Below, one piece after another: positions 25,937 to 33,486 of a stretch of DNA of 55,311 nt (its first letter is position 1; every line of letters starts with the position of its first letter). The DNA comes from Clostridiales bacterium (GTDB lineage: Bacteria > Bacillota > Clostridia > Christensenellales > JAISNN01), in NCBI GenBank assembly GCA_031276195.1, contig JAISNN010000009.1, positions 1-55,311 of the forward strand. The letters run 5' to 3'. A program made the position numbers and the translations under genes. The notes beneath the pieces were generated by a model, which saw only the letters and a program-made list of their open reading frames with translations, did not search any database and had not been told where the DNA came from.

Positions 25937-26416
25937 TTAGTTTTGAGTTTGGTTTTTGAGCAATTCCGCCAAGTCGTTCGGCGAACCCGCAATAAATCCG
26001 TCCGCGTTGAAAGAGTAGTTTTTGCCGTCCTCCGCGGTCAAGCGATAATTCCCGTCCGGGAAGGCGGACACCGAGCAGGTTTCGAGAGGGTAGGAGACAG
26101 CCGCCGCGGGCGTGAGGAGGGAAGGGTCGTTTTTTTCGATTTTGACCGTGTTTTTGTCAAAGGTAATGAAGAGGTATACGTCCGCGCTTTTTTTCGCGGA
26201 GGACGCGATATAGCGGCAAAAAAACAAGGCGGTAAAAAAAATCACCGCCGAGCCGATTAAAAGTATCAAAAAAATAGGCTTGATAATGAGCGCGAGCGCG
26301 ACTCCGCCGACAACGCCGAAAGAGGCGCAAAACGCACCCGCGATAAGGATTGACCTTTGTTGTTTTTTTAGTTCGCGCAAAGAAGCCGCGTTAAATTTTG
26401 TCGAAATCTTAATCAT
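25937..26416 (-). CDS. Membrane protein of unknown function
   Basis: 159 residues. Two adjacent membrane helices (about residues 22-45 and 48-70) are followed by a soluble strand-rich domain (VYLFITFDKNTVKIEKND, SFNADGFIAGS). The architecture resembles small clostridial proteins with a PH-like cytosolic domain, but I cannot name the family. It ends about 100 bases from hairpin copy B. Confidence 0.6.
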   Translation of the reverse strand: MIKISTKFNAASLRELKKQQRSILIAGAFCASFGVVGGVALALIIKPIFLILLIGSAVIFFTALFFCRYIASSAKKSADVYLFITFDKNTVKIEKNDPSLLTPAAAVSYPLETCSVSAFPDGNYRLTAEDGKNYSFNADGFIAGSPNDLAELLKNQTQN

Positions 26417-26439
26417 TGTATGCCAAATTATATGATATT

Positions 26440-26555
26440 GAATTACGGTTAAATCCGCGCAATATGCGGTCGAATTACGGTTAAATCCGCATAATATGCG
26501 GTTGAGTTACCGTAAGATTCGCGTAATATGCGGTCGATTCGTCCGCAAAATGCCG
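26440..26555. repeat. Degenerate array, 32-bp period
   Basis: GAATTACGGTTAAATCCGCG with ATATGCGGTC starts at 26440, 26472, 26504 and (decayed) 26536. It occupies the region upstream of the 25937-26416 gene and ends at the 3' end of the next minus-strand gene. Confidence 0.75.
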
Positions 26556-26558
26556 CTA

Positions 26559-26924
26559 TTATTCCTCACCTTTCGGAAAATATCCGCGCGGTTTCGCGCC
26601 TTTTGCCAAAACCGCGTCCGCGATTTCGACCAAAACCTCTTTCATCGAGATTTTCGGAAGGAAATTCCATATGGACGCAAGCCCCGATTCGCCGAAATAG
26701 ATCCCGGGAATGATGAAATTCGAAGCCCAACTCTCGACGACGAGATTGCCGTTTTCGGCGGTTATTGTAAAAAGTTGGGGGAACACCAAGCCCAGATTGT
26801 GTCTCCAAACCTTTTGGTTTCTAAAAAGAGTGAATTTGTAGCCGTTGTCCTCCAAAACGCCGGCCGCGATACTTTTTGCGGCGTCGGGAGGGAGATTTGT
26901 TTTCAAAATAGTTTTTGTTTTCAT
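26559..26924 (-). CDS. Small protein of unknown function
   Basis: 121 residues, soluble, with strand-like segments (GYKFTLFRNQKVWR, LFTITAENGNLVVESW) and a C-terminal helix (SMKEVLVEIADAVLAKG). Not recognised. A perfect consensus promoter lies at 26991-27019. Confidence 0.55.
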   Translation of the reverse strand: MKTKTILKTNLPPDAAKSIAAGVLEDNGYKFTLFRNQKVWRHNLGLVFPQLFTITAENGNLVVESWASNFIIPGIYFGESGLASIWNFLPKISMKEVLVEIADAVLAKGAKPRGYFPKGEE

Positions 26925-26990
26925 AAATTTACCGCTCCGAATATATTTTTATTGTGTTTATACCTTTCAAGACCTTTCCTAAGTATGTAT

Positions 26991-27019
26991 ATTATACTCC
27001 ATAATCCGCGGAGTGTCAA
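26991..27019 (-). promoter_or_regulatory. Consensus sigma-A promoter
   Basis: Minus strand TTGACA (27014-27019), 17-bp spacer, TATAAT (26991-26996), about 65 bases upstream of the 26559-26924 gene. Confidence 0.88.
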
Positions 27020-27044
27020 TACCCATTTTTATTTTTTTTGGAAT

Positions 27045-27190
27045 CGAACGCCACAAGTTTGTTTAGGCTTTGAAATATCGCCGCCGCGCCGCAAAATCAA
27101 GCCGAAAGTTTTTTTATGCCGATATCGAACGCCGCAAGTTTGTTTATGTTTTGAAATATCGCCGCCGCGCCGCAAAATCAAAATGTAAGT
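27045..27190. repeat. Tandem duplication, 81-bp period
   Basis: CGAACGCCACAAGTTTGTTT at 27045 and CGAACGCCGCAAGTTTGTTT at 27126, both followed by TTTGAAATATCGCCGCCGCG and CCGCAAAATCAA. Fills the gap 27030-27200. Confidence 0.85.
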
Positions 27191-27264
27191 TCCGTACGGA
27201 TTCTAAATATAACGCGCGTTGAAATTATCGAAAGCGCGTCGTTTCGTTTCATAAATTCAGATTT

Positions 27265-27795
27265 CTATTTCTTACGGTTATAAAATTCCTCTCTCGCCGC
27301 AAGTTGCGCGGAGGACAAGCCCGCTTGGGGAACGGACGCGATATTCGGATTTCCGCCGTTTTTAGCGACGAGTTCCGTCCGCAGTTCCGCTCTTTTTTGC
27401 GCCGCGATGCCGTCTCTTTTTGCCTTTGAGAAAAATCCGAATATGCCCATCGCGCCGAATGTAAAGTCAAGAACGATATAGAGGATTGTGCCGTAAAGAT
27501 ATTCCGGCTCGGCGAGCAGCGCGGGTATCGGCATTCCGGCGGCGACGGAATCTGAGAGCAGGTATAAAAGGTTGATTAGAACGATATCGAAAAATACGAC
27601 CAGCCCCGCGAGCAAGACCGCGCCCTTTAATTCCGTTTCGCGAACGACGAGTTTATAACCCGCGAAAAACAAAAGCGCGATCAAATATGCCGTTGCGCTG
27701 GCGATTAAGCCCAAAAAGGCCTCCAATAAAACCCAAACGACGACTCCGACCAGCGACAAGGCGAAGCCTAAAATAAATCCGAAAAGTTTCCTCAT
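27265..27795 (-). CDS. Membrane protein of unknown function
   Basis: 176 residues from ATG 27795, chosen because AAAGGGGATACGCT places a ribosome binding site before it; the open frame extends 14 codons further without support. Four membrane helices are predicted (about residues 5-27, 28-45, 57-80, 105-125 of this start), followed by a soluble charged tail (KRAELRTELVAKNGG). Not recognised. A consensus promoter lies 60 bases upstream. Confidence 0.65.
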   Translation of the reverse strand: MRKLFGFILGFALSLVGVVVWVLLEAFLGLIASATAYLIALLFFAGYKLVVRETELKGAVLLAGLVVFFDIVLINLLYLLSDSVAAGMPIPALLAEPEYLYGTILYIVLDFTFGAMGIFGFFSKAKRDGIAAQKRAELRTELVAKNGGNPNIASVPQAGLSSAQLAAREEFYNRKK

Positions 27796-27857
27796 AGCGT
27801 ATCCCCTTTTTTTAGGACTTGCTCCCGTTTGCGGCAAGCCCGATATGTTATGAATAT

Positions 27858-27886
27858 ATTATAGCACCTATTTATATGTTTGTCAA
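27858..27886 (-). promoter_or_regulatory. Consensus sigma-A promoter
   Basis: Minus strand TTGACA (27881-27886), 17-bp spacer, TATAAT (27858-27863), driving the membrane-protein gene at 27265-27795. Confidence 0.88.
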
Positions 27887-28141
27887 TGGTCAATTTAATT
27901 TATTTTTCAGAAAATTAGGGTTAAAAAAGGGGAACGAATATTTTTGAGCGTTATTCAAAAGCGGCCGCCGCACCCCTTATATCCATCTCCGCGGACGGGA
28001 ATTTTCGGAGCGGTATTACGCCGCGGCGAGGGGCGGCGTTTTTTTTGCGAGGTATCACCGCCGGCGGAGATTATTTTTTCGGGAGTTTTTTATATTTATC
28101 GGCCGTTTAAAAGGATTTTTTTAGATATTTCCGATTAATAA

Positions 28142-28186
28142 TTGACACGGCAACCGTTTTTGGTGTATAATTGCAGAAAACTGCAA
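28142..28186 (+). promoter_or_regulatory. Consensus promoter with palindrome at the start site
   Basis: TTGACA (28142-28147), 18-bp spacer, TATAAT (28166-28171), then TTGCAG-AAAA-CTGCAA (28171-28186), a perfect 6-bp inverted repeat covering the expected start site. It is a candidate operator. The first gene downstream is the XRE regulator at 28441. Confidence 0.8.
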
Positions 28187-28280
28187 GAAAATAAGAATTC
28201 GATTTTATAAAGTCGGACCGAAAAAGGTAAAAAGACGCTTTTATGCTATTTCGCTTTTAAAATATAGCGGTTAAGATTTA

Positions 28281-28432
28281 CGCGGACTTTTCCGAATCAA
28301 AATATAAAGGGTAAGGCGGCGGAACAAAGTTCGCGCGGCGCGGACTTTCCGGATCCAAAATATAAAAGGTAAGGCAAGGAAGCGGTTTTGCGGTTCGCCG
28401 CGGACTCTTCCGAATCAAAATCACAAACGAGG
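28281..28432 (+). repeat. Three-copy array, about 60-bp period, in the XRE leader
   Basis: GCGGACTTTTCCGAATCAAA at 28281, GCGGACTTTCCGGATCCAAA at 28340 and GCGGACTCTTCCGAATCAAA at 28401, each followed by AT-rich sequence and GGTAA. The last copy carries the XRE ribosome binding site. Confidence 0.8.
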
Positions 28433-28440
28433 TAAAGAAA

Positions 28441-28659
28441 ATGACGATCGAACGTGCCGTCGCAAGGCGGATTTTGGAAATTTGCAACGAAAACAATTTG
28501 AGCGTTTCGGCGTTGACCAAGACTTCGGGCGTCAACGCGTCGACGGTTTATGAATTCCTTGCCGGAAGGACGAAATGTCCGACCGTTTATATTATCAAAC
28601 AACTTTGCGACGGCGTGGGAATGCCTTTGAAAGATTTTTTTGATAAGGACTATTTTTGA
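28441..28659 (+). CDS. XRE-family helix-turn-helix regulator (small)
   Basis: 72 residues consisting only of a Cro/CI-type HTH: AVARRILEICNENNLSVSAL, then SGVNASTVYEFLAGRTKCPT and a final helix with KDFFDKDYF. GAGGT precedes the ATG. Small stand-alone XRE proteins of this type are common in Clostridia. Targets are not evident; the palindrome at the upstream promoter could be an autoregulatory site (inference). Confidence 0.85.
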   Translation: MTIERAVARRILEICNENNLSVSALTKTSGVNASTVYEFLAGRTKCPTVYIIKQLCDGVGMPLKDFFDKDYF

Positions 28660-28699
28660 GAAAACGGAACGCCGTGAAAAAAGATTTGCGGGAAACGAA

Positions 28700-28985
28700 A
28701 AAACGTTTTTAAGTATTCCGAAATAAAAAAGTAATTCGTAGAATATCCGGAATACTAAAAAATGCCGTTAAAAGACAAAACGATAATTTTTTTTAAGTAT
28801 TATAAAGCGGAGAAAAATAAAATCCGTAATACTATGAAAAAGTTATAAGAAAGGTCAAGAAAAACGTTTTTAAGTATTGCGGATTAGGAAAAGGTAATTT
28901 ATAGAATATCAGGAATACTAAAAAAAATAAATAAAAAATGTTTTTAAGTATTCTAAAATTGAAAATAAGGAAATTCATAAAATCG
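28700..28985. repeat. GTTTTTAAGTATTCCG array
   Basis: Four copies of GTTTTTAAGTATT (near 28706, 28795, 28864 and 28939) alternate with CGGAATACTAAAAAA, the near-complement, so the array can form several hairpins. It occupies the upstream region of cysE. I searched it for a T-box (GGGUGGAACCGCG-type antiterminator) and saw none. Confidence 0.75.
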
Positions 28986-29046
28986 GGAAACGGCGCATAG
29001 AATTCCATAAAAAAGCATCTAAAGCCTTTCGGAGAAAATAAAAAAT

Positions 29047-29742
29047 ATGTTTAAAAATTTTAAAGCCGACCTAAACGCCGTCGTCGAAAAAGACCCCGCG
29101 GCGAGAAATAAACTCGAAGTTCTCCTGACCTATTCGGGTTTTCGGGCGATCGCGGCATATCGGATCGCGCACTTTTTGTACGGAAAAAAATTGAAACTGC
29201 TCGCCCGCATAATCAGCCAAAGAGCGCGCCGCAGAACGGGAATCGAGATCCACCCCGCGGCGAAAATCGGACGGGGAATTTTTATCGACCACGGAACGGG
29301 CGTCGTCATCGGCGAAACCGCCGAAATCGGCGATAACGTCGTCATCTATCAGGGCGTTACGCTCGGCGGTACGGGCAAGGATACAGGAAAACGCCACCCC
29401 ACAATCGAGGACGACGTTATGATAAGTTCGGGTTCTAAGGTTTTGGGTCCGATCACGATCGGACGGGGGAGCAAAATCGGCGCGAACAGCGTGGTTTTGA
29501 AAAACGTGCCGCCGTATTCCACCGTCGTGGGCGTTCCCGGGAGGATCGTGCGCCAAAGAGGGGAAAAAATCGGGGATATATTCGATCAGGTAAAACTGCC
29601 CGATCCCGTTATCGAGGAGTTTAAAAGAATCGCGGGACGGTTGGAAAACGTCGAAAAAGCCGTCGGAATCGAGGCTTGTAAGTATTCTATCTCTATGCAA
29701 GACGACGGGAGTGATACGGAATTTTGGGGAGACGGGATATAG
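29047..29742 (+). CDS. cysE: Serine O-acetyltransferase
   Basis: 231 residues. Makes O-acetylserine from serine and acetyl-CoA, the first step of cysteine synthesis. The short N-terminal helical part ([28 protein letters not shown]) leads into the left-handed beta-helix of hexapeptide repeats: [55 protein letters not shown], then [19 protein letters not shown]. The DHG histidine and GKRHPT loop are standard CysE features. cysS follows 220 bases downstream, the familiar Firmicutes order. Confidence 0.96.
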   Translation: MFKNFKADLNAVVEKDPAARNKLEVLLTYSGFRAIAAYRIAHFLYGKKLKLLARIISQRARRRTGIEIHPAAKIGRGIFIDHGTGVVIGETAEIGDNVVIYQGVTLGGTGKDTGKRHPTIEDDVMISSGSKVLGPITIGRGSKIGANSVVLKNVPPYSTVVGVPGRIVRQRGEKIGDIFDQVKLPDPVIEEFKRIAGRLENVEKAVGIEACKYSISMQDDGSDTEFWGDGI

Positions 29743-29756
29743 CCCCCCGCCTTATA

Positions 29757-29945
29757 AGCGATACGAAAATCAAGACACGATAACGCTTTTGTTAACGTAA
29801 AATCAAGATACAATCACGCCGCAATCACTCTCTAAGCGATGCGAAAATCAAGATACGATAACGCTTTTATTAACGTAAAATCAAGATACAATCACGCCGC
29901 AATCACGCTTTTAGCGATACGAAAATCAAGATACGATTAAGTTAT
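29757..29945. repeat. Tandem array, 78-bp period
   Basis: AGCGATACGAAAATCAAGA at 29757, 29835 and 29913, with AACGTAAAATCAAGATACAA and TCACGCCGCAATCAC between. It fills the gap between cysE and cysS. Confidence 0.9.
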
Positions 29946-29963
29946 AAAAAAAGAGGATTTCAA

Positions 29964-31535
29964 ATGAAACTATACAACACGCTTTCAAGGCGTAAGGAAG
30001 AATTTTTGCCGATCGATGAACGCGCCGTCAGAATGTATTCCTGCGGCCCGACCGTTTACAGTTTTGCCCATATCGGAAATTTCAGGACGTATATATTTAT
30101 GGATTTGCTCCGCCGCGCGTTGAAATTCGACGGCTACCGTTTGGACGGCGTTATGAATATAACCGACGTCGGACATCTTCTCTCGGACGGCGACACGGGC
30201 GAGGATAAAATGCAAAAAAGCGCGAAAGAGCAAAATAAATCGCCGTATGAGATCGCGGAGTTTTATTCAAAGGCTTTTTTTGAGGATATGAAAAAACTCA
30301 ATATCGATATGCCCGAACGGATCGTCAAGGCGACCGATCACATAAACGATATGATCGATTATGTCGCCGCGCTTCAACGAAAGGGCTACGCGTATGAAAT
30401 CGGCGACGGGATATACTTCGATATCGAGAAATTCGGCGGCTACGGAAAACTCGGCGGCGCGGATTTAAACGACAAAATCGCGGGGGCGAGGGTCGAGGTC
30501 AACGGCGAAAAACATAATCCCGCCGATTTCGCGCTCTGGAAACGCGCCGAAAAGGAGCATATAATGCAGTGGACAAGCCCGTGGGGGCAGGGCTATCCCG
30601 GCTGGCATATCGAATGCTCGGCGATGAGTATAAAATATCTCGGGCGGCACTTCGATATCCATACGGGCGGCGTGGATCATATCCCCATTCACCACGAGAA
30701 CGAAATCGCCCAAAACGAGGCTCTGACGGGCGCGAAAAGCGTCAACTATTGGATTCATTCCGAATTTCTTTTGGTCGACGGCGGAAAGATGAGCAAGAGT
30801 TTGAAAAATAATTACACGATAGCGCAACTCGAAGAGAGGGGCTATTCGGCTCTCGATTATAGATTCTTTTGCCTGAACGCGCATTATAGGAAAAAATTGA
30901 ATTTCACCTTTTCGGGAATGGACGCGGCGAAAACCGCGCTGGGCAGGTTGTATAAATCGCTGGCGGAGCATAAGGCGGCGGACGGCAAGAATGAAAATCC
31001 GGAAGTAAACGGAATAAAAAGCCGGGACGGAAATTCGGAAAATGCAGAAATAAGCGGAATAAAAGATAAAACTAACGATATAAATTCCGGAAATACGGAA
31101 ATAAACGGCAAGACAACGGAAAACGAAGGCGGTAACAATGGAAATTCCGGAAAAAACGCCGCCGAAGCGTATATGGCGGAGTTTAAAGAAGCCGTGAACG
31201 ACGACCTCAATATACCGCTCGCGCTCGGCGTGCTGTTTAAAATGCTGAAAGAAAAAAAGAGCGTCGAAATATACGCCGCCGCGCTCGAAATGGACAAAAT
31301 TTTCGGCTTGAAGTTTAAAGAAAACGCGGAGGCCGCGGAAAATAACGCCGCCGAATCGAAAACCGAAGCGGCTTGCGCGGATATCCCGAAAGAAATAATA
31401 GCCTTGTCGGAGGAGAGAAAAACGGCGAAAACCGCGAAAAATTACGCGCGCGCCGACGAAATAAGAAAGAAAATCGAGGAGGCGGGATACGTCGTCATAG
31501 ACACGAAAGAGGGCGCGGTGATAAAAAGGCGTTGA
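29964..31535 (+). CDS. cysS: Cysteinyl-tRNA synthetase with a low-complexity insert
   Basis: 523 residues. Charges tRNA-Cys. Class I features are intact: zinc ligand in MYSCGPT (Cys27), HIGN at 36-39, HIECSAM and HTGGVDHIPIHHENE zinc ligands, and KMSKS at 275-279. The C-terminal DALR-type helical domain starts at EAYMAEFKEAVNDDL. About residues 340-399 are an asparagine/glycine/lysine-rich insert (ENPEVNGIKSRDGNSENAE, SGNTEINGKTTENEGG) in the linker before the DALR domain, longer than usual. The last codons (KEGAVIKRR) are duplicated beyond the stop with a 109-bp period (31509-31735). RBS AAGAGGA precedes the ATG. Confidence 0.97.
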   Translation: MKLYNTLSRRKEEFLPIDERAVRMYSCGPTVYSFAHIGNFRTYIFMDLLRRALKFDGYRLDGVMNITDVGHLLSDGDTGEDKMQKSAKEQNKSPYEIAEFYSKAFFEDMKKLNIDMPERIVKATDHINDMIDYVAALQRKGYAYEIGDGIYFDIEKFGGYGKLGGADLNDKIAGARVEVNGEKHNPADFALWKRAEKEHIMQWTSPWGQGYPGWHIECSAMSIKYLGRHFDIHTGGVDHIPIHHENEIAQNEALTGAKSVNYWIHSEFLLVDGGKMSKSLKNNYTIAQLEERGYSALDYRFFCLNAHYRKKLNFTFSGMDAAKTALGRLYKSLAEHKAADGKNENPEVNGIKSRDGNSENAEISGIKDKTNDINSGNTEINGKTTENEGGNNGNSGKNAAEAYMAEFKEAVNDDLNIPLALGVLFKMLKEKKSVEIYAAALEMDKIFGLKFKENAEAAENNAAESKTEAACADIPKEIIALSEERKTAKTAKNYARADEIRKKIEEAGYVVIDTKEGAVIKRR

Positions 31536-31735
31536 CATCGCTTAAATTAGGTTAAAAATTCTCTTTATAGCGGGAAATAAGGCGTTTTGGCGGCATAATT
31601 ATTGAAAGTTTTTGAAAGAGGGCGCGGTGATAAAAAGGCGTTGACATCGCTTAAATCAGGTTAAAAATTCTCTTTATAGCGGGGAATAAGGCGTTTTAGC
31701 GGCATAATTATTGAAAATTTTTGAAAGAGGGCGCG
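31509..31735 (+). repeat. Tandem duplication of the cysS 3' end, 109-bp period
   Basis: GAGGGCGCGGTGATAAAAAG at 31509 (coding) and 31618 (non-coding), each followed by CGTTGACATCGCTTAAAT and a stretch ending ATTATTGAAAGTTTTTGAAA. The third start point, 31727, is the hairpin element itself (GAGGGCGCGGGAG). The shared GAAAGAGGGCGCGG (14 bp) marks the junctions. Confidence 0.92.
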
Positions 31736-31769
31736 GGAGAAAAACTTTTTTTAAAAAGTTTTCTCCCGC
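31707..31769 (-). repeat. Hairpin element H, copy C
   Basis: ATTATTGAAAATTTTTGAAA, then palindrome GCGGGAGAAAAACTTTTT and complement ending TCTCCCGC. It lies 46 bases 3' of the minus-strand SDR gene and between convergent cysS and SDR genes. Confidence 0.78.
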
Positions 31770-31814
31770 ATTTTCAAATAAACATACAAATAAATTGTTT
31801 TTTTAAGTTTAAAA

Positions 31815-32921
31815 TCAGCCGTAGAGTTTTTCGATCAAGAATGAGATCAGCCGTTCGGGCAGGATTTTTGCGAGGAGGACGACGAGCGCGTAACTTTTTC
31901 CGCCGACGGCGTAGGCGGGGGGATTGTTTTTTTTGCAGAGTGCGTAGATTTGTTCGGCGATGAGGCGCGGAGGAAGCCCGTTTTGTTCGTCGCGCTCCAT
32001 TTTTTCGACGGATTTTTTGACGCGTTCGCCGTAGCCCGGTTCGTCGGGGGATTTTTCGCGTTTCGCGGTGAAATTCGTTTTTACGTCGCCCGGGAGAATG
32101 GATGCAACGCGGATCCCGAAAGGCTTGACCTCCGCCTTTAACGCGCTCGAAAAGGCGAAAAGAGCGGCTTTCGACGCGGAATAATAGGCTTGAAAGGGGA
32201 TCGGCAGTTTGCCGGCGACGGAGCCGACGTTTATTATAATGCCGCCTTTATTTTTGCCCGTTTTAAGGTTCGGTTTTGATTGAGAAAGAGTTTTGTTCGG
32301 CGGAATGCCGGATTCGGACAAGGTGTTATTTGAAGCCGTATATCCGTTTGCGCCGGCGGCGTTTGAGCGCGTTTTAAATTCGGATTGAGAAAGATTTTCC
32401 GCCGTTTCATTCGGTTGAATTGTTGATTCCGATAGGGAAAGGCTTTTGTCCGGTTGAATATCGGATCGAGAAAGAGTTTTGTTGGACGGGATATCGGATT
32501 GAGAAAGATTTTCCGTCGTTTCATTCGGTTGAATGACAGATTCCGGCAAGGCATTATTTAAATCCGTATTTTTCATCCGCATATACGGTATGACGCATTG
32601 CGCCGCGTATGCCGCTCCGAAAAAATTTACGGCAAAAAGTTTTTCAGCCGCGCCGTCCGGTGTGTGTTCGATCGAACCCGAGATTCCGAAACCCGCGCAG
32701 TTGATCAAAACGTCGATTTTTCCTTCGGCGGCGAACACGGTTTTGACCGCGTTTTCGACGGCTTTTTTGTCGCTCACGTCCGCGGAAAGGTTGAAAATTC
32801 CTTTGACGGGGGAGGGACTTCTGGAAATATTATAGACCGTACCGCCCTTTTGAATGAACAGTTCGGCGGCGGCTTTTCCGATTCCGGCGGACGCGCCCGT
32901 TATGATTACCGTTTCGGACAT
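31815..32921 (-). CDS. Short-chain dehydrogenase/reductase with a low-complexity insert
   Basis: 368 residues, about 110 longer than a classical SDR. Rossmann motif TGASAGIG (residues 8-15), NCAG (74-77), catalytic Ser in NVGS (234) and YSASK (Tyr247, Lys251) are intact, as is LPGDVKTNF. A C-terminal hydrophobic tail (YALVVLLAKILPERLISFLI) suggests membrane association, as in retinol-dehydrogenase-like SDRs. Residues about 118-223 are degenerate repeats (IQPNETTENLSQS, IPSNKTLSRSDIQP, IPPNKTLSQSKP) inserted between the PYMR helix and the GGIIINVGS strand, a surface loop in the family fold. Substrate unknown. Confidence 0.9.
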   Translation of the reverse strand: MSETVIITGASAGIGKAAAELFIQKGGTVYNISRSPSPVKGIFNLSADVSDKKAVENAVKTVFAAEGKIDVLINCAGFGISGSIEHTPDGAAEKLFAVNFFGAAYAAQCVIPYMRMKNTDLNNALPESVIQPNETTENLSQSDIPSNKTLSRSDIQPDKSLSLSESTIQPNETAENLSQSEFKTRSNAAGANGYTASNNTLSESGIPPNKTLSQSKPNLKTGKNKGGIIINVGSVAGKLPIPFQAYYSASKAALFAFSSALKAEVKPFGIRVASILPGDVKTNFTAKREKSPDEPGYGERVKKSVEKMERDEQNGLPPRLIAEQIYALCKKNNPPAYAVGGKSYALVVLLAKILPERLISFLIEKLYG

Positions 32922-32973
32922 AAAAAACTTCCTCGTATTTTGTATATTCGTTTAAAACTTTTTACTTTTTATT

Positions 32974-33402
32974 TTAATACCGTATTATTTCTATCCCGTG
33001 CGTAAACGCTCCGGATTCGATTACCGTATTTTCGGAAACATATACCGTTTTTAACGATTCGTAATTTTTATAGACCAAATCGTTCGTATAGGAATATCCA
33101 TAATAACTGCGGATTGCGGAACGGGAAAACATATTCTCCGATAAAATTCTATCTATCGTCGAAGGGAAACGAACGCTTTCGACAGGATACTTTATATATC
33201 GAAAATAGGAAGAATAATCTTGTTCATTATTCCAATATGACGCCACGTCCGTCACTCCTTCGGGTATAACTAAATCTTTTTCTTTTCCGATATAACCGCA
33301 GAAAATATTATTCTTTATAAGATAACCGTCTATAACTTCAGATTTTTTAAATATTCCGTTATACCGAAGATCATATTCCCAACTATCGGGAACTATAAAC
33401 AC
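32974..33402 (-). pseudogene. Truncated BspA-like LRR protein remnant
   Basis: 142 codons with the LRR_5 signature in degenerate form (GYIGKEKDLVIPEGVTDVAS, SVRFPSTIDRILSENMFSR, LKTVYVSENTVIESGAF). There is no signal peptide, no ribosome binding site and only a GTG start beside hairpin copy D. The C-terminus stops shortly after one repeat. I read it as a fragment of a larger LRR protein that lost its 5' part, though a small functional protein cannot be ruled out. Confidence 0.6.
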
Positions 33403-33408
33403 AATAAA

Positions 33409-33462
33409 CCTTTGAAAGAGAGTACGGGAGAAAAACTTTTATACGAAAAAGTTTTCTCCCGC
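33409..33462 (-). repeat. Hairpin element H, copy D
   Basis: TTTGAAAGAGAGTACGGGAG with palindrome GGGAGAAAAACTTTT and complement ending TTCTCCCGC. It lies 25 bases 3' of the YczE-like gene and at the truncated 5' end of the LRR remnant. Confidence 0.75.
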
Positions 33463-33486
33463 GATTTTAAAATTCCGAATAAATTT

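Noticed and set aside
26496-27188. A 230-codon plus-strand frame
   Set aside because: It runs antisense through the 26559-26924 gene and into the 81-bp duplication; no ribosome binding site.
28660-29046. Possible T-box riboswitch before cysE
   Set aside because: Hairpins exist, but the conserved T-box antiterminator sequence and a specifier loop could not be found; the hairpins come from the GTTTTTAAGTATT array.
29071-29700. A 209-codon open frame antisense to cysE
   Set aside because: Shadow of a strongly coding region with no protein-like motifs.
30465-31538. A 357-codon open frame antisense to cysS
   Set aside because: It mirrors the cysS coding strand, has no ribosome binding site or recognisable domain, and cysS is unambiguous.
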